This document shows, one piece after another, positions 5,412 to 5,793 of a stretch of 5,793 bases of DNA; the first letter of the stretch is position 1, and every line of letters begins with the position of its first letter. The position numbers were made by a program, and so were the translations under genes. Source of the stretch: Verrucomicrobia subdivision 3 bacterium UBA7542 (GTDB lineage Bacteria > Verrucomicrobiota > Verrucomicrobiia > Limisphaerales > UBA11358); NCBI GenBank assembly GCA_002479245.1, contig DLMG01000097.1, positions 1-5,793 of the forward strand. Direction: 5' to 3'. A model generated the notes under the pieces. That model was not told the DNA's origin. It saw nothing but the letters and a program-made list of their open reading frames with translations, and did not search any database.

Positions 5412-5514
5412 CCAAGACAGGCACGGTATGCCCAAGAAGGAACGCTTTCGGCACGCCCAGTTTGGGCGTGCTTCAAGCAGTGTCCTTCTTTCAAAATTAC
5501 CAGTTTTGTCTTGG
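5412..5514. repeat. Imperfect palindrome of about 103 bases upstream of the minus-strand cluster
   Basis: Matched arms run symmetrically from the outside in. CCAAGACA (5412-5419) pairs with TGTCTTGG (5507-5514), GGTA (5425-5428) with TACC (5498-5501) and AAGAAGGA (5434-5441) with TCCTTCTT (5483-5490). Inside these, GCTT (5444-5447) pairs with AAGC (5475-5478) and GCACGCCCA (5451-5459) with TGGGCGTGC (5463-5471), closing on a GTT loop. The internal loops are small and mostly equal on both sides. As RNA from either strand this would be one long hairpin. It could be a structured leader, a miniature inverted-repeat element or a regulatory site. It carries no gene of its own that I can support. 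Confidence 0.65.
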
Positions 5515-5587
5515 ACAGCAGCCGAAGCCGCAAATTGTGTGTTGTGTGTTTTCTGGTCGTTTGCTTTTAACTGACGCTGACGATTCA

Positions 5588-5661
5588 ACCACCGATGCCC
5601 GCTATGTTCAAGCGTGGTTTTGCGCGGGTCATGGTCACGCCATCGGTGGTGCGGCTTTTTT
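5588..5661 (+). repeat. Nested inverted repeat followed by a T tract
   Basis: ACCACCGATG (5588-5597) and CATCGGTGGT (5641-5650) are exact 10-base inverted arms, and CCCGC (5598-5602) continues the stem with GCGGG (5624-5628). A competing local hairpin (CGCCA 5638-5642 with TGGTG 5647-5651, one G-U pair) stands five bases before TTTTTT (5656-5661), which looks like a plus-strand intrinsic terminator. No plus-strand gene that would use it is visible in the preceding few hundred bases. Confidence 0.45.
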
Positions 5662-5760
5662 GAGCGCAGCCCACTGGGGATGGAGGGGGCGAGCATCCGG
5701 GGTGGGCGGAGGTTGGGGGTTTCGGCCACGCCATATTTCATTCAACGGCGGCAGCGGTCG

Positions 5761-5790
5761 GCTGGCGTGCAGGATGCCTGCAAGCTGGCG
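5761..5790. repeat. Short palindrome flanked by direct repeats, REP-like
   Basis: TGCAGG (5768-5773) and CCTGCA (5777-5782) form a stem over ATG, and GCTGGCG occurs on both sides (5761-5767, 5784-5790). The 'gcaggatgcctgc' core resembles a palindrome I associate with dispersed intergenic repeats of Verrucomicrobiota. This is from memory and cannot be verified within a single window. Confidence 0.35.
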
Positions 5791-5793
5791 CGC

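Larger units (their letters stand above)
5350..5793. other. Noncoding upstream region of 444 bases rich in inverted repeats
   Basis: Apart from the hairpins listed separately I see no supported gene. Longer open frames on both strands here have no signal peptide, no domain and no ribosome site, and run through the palindromes. The region also has a 7-base tandem TTGTGTG (5535-5548) and a GC-rich end (5670-5793) reading like degenerate intergenic repeat. The promoter for the minus-strand cluster should be in the first 200 bases, but no convincing box pair stands out. Confidence 0.6.

Noticed and set aside
5377..5574. 65-codon plus-strand frame
   Set aside because: It crosses the 103-base palindrome, has no ribosome site and no recognisable motif. 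A noncoding RNA is at least as likely.
2296..5644. 12-base inverted match between gatggcgtgacc (2295-2306) and ggtcacgccatc (5633-5644), as possible ends of an element around the cluster
   Set aside because: One or two 12-base matches are expected by chance in a window this size. There are no target-site duplications and no transposase in between.
5346..5741. 131-codon minus-strand frame upstream of and overlapping the Sel1-type start
   Set aside because: It runs through several palindromes, has Arg/Pro-rich composition without a domain, and overlaps the start of a well-supported gene.
1..5793. CRISPR array, tRNA, rRNA, toxin-antitoxin or known defence gene
   Set aside because: I found no regularly spaced repeats, no cloverleaf or rRNA sequence, and no nuclease, toxin or transposase motif on either strand.

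Overview
The window looks like chromosomal DNA from a Verrucomicrobiota bacterium, probably of the Pedosphaera/Limisphaera type. The best clue is the C-terminal module of the NHL protein (a 'TYQIQSSPDLNTW' segment followed by a 'KFYRAV' ending), a sorting or beta-sandwich tail I associate with secreted proteins of that group. The small N-terminal zinc-ribbon proteins, the 'EGRLPKDLNELV' lipoprotein and weak Shine-Dalgarno signals fit the same picture. This placement is recognition from memory, not a database result.

Layout. Bases 1-582 (+) are the 3' end of recG, the only housekeeping gene and the only confidently named one. Two small putative lipoproteins follow on the same strand (629-838 and 967-1338). 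A 405-base noncoding stretch (1339-1743) rich in short palindromes and direct repeats comes next, then a 168-residue zinc-ribbon membrane protein (1744-2250, +). Bases 2251-2411 separate this gene from a convergent minus-strand cluster.

The minus-strand cluster reads from right to left. It holds a secreted Sel1-repeat protein (4591-5349), a secreted six-repeat NHL beta-propeller (3308-4561) and a zinc-ribbon/SWIM-finger protein with a C-terminal membrane segment (2412-3278). Both gaps are 29 bases if the ATG start is used for the last gene, so one transcript is likely. Two of the products should be exported. The third probably sits in the inner membrane with its zinc modules in the cytoplasm. 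Its partner or ligand cannot be read from sequence. An envelope-associated sensing or scaffolding role is only a guess.

Upstream of the cluster, bases 5350-5793 hold no convincing gene but carry nested inverted repeats. The most striking is an imperfect palindrome of about 103 bases (5412-5514), and a perfect small hairpin (5367-5382) sits just ahead of the ribosome binding site of the first gene.

No rRNA, tRNA, CRISPR array, transposase or recognisable defence gene was found. The most unusual items are the zinc-ribbon/SWIM/membrane architecture, the pair of convergent zinc-ribbon genes with identical cysteine spacing, and the structured leader region.
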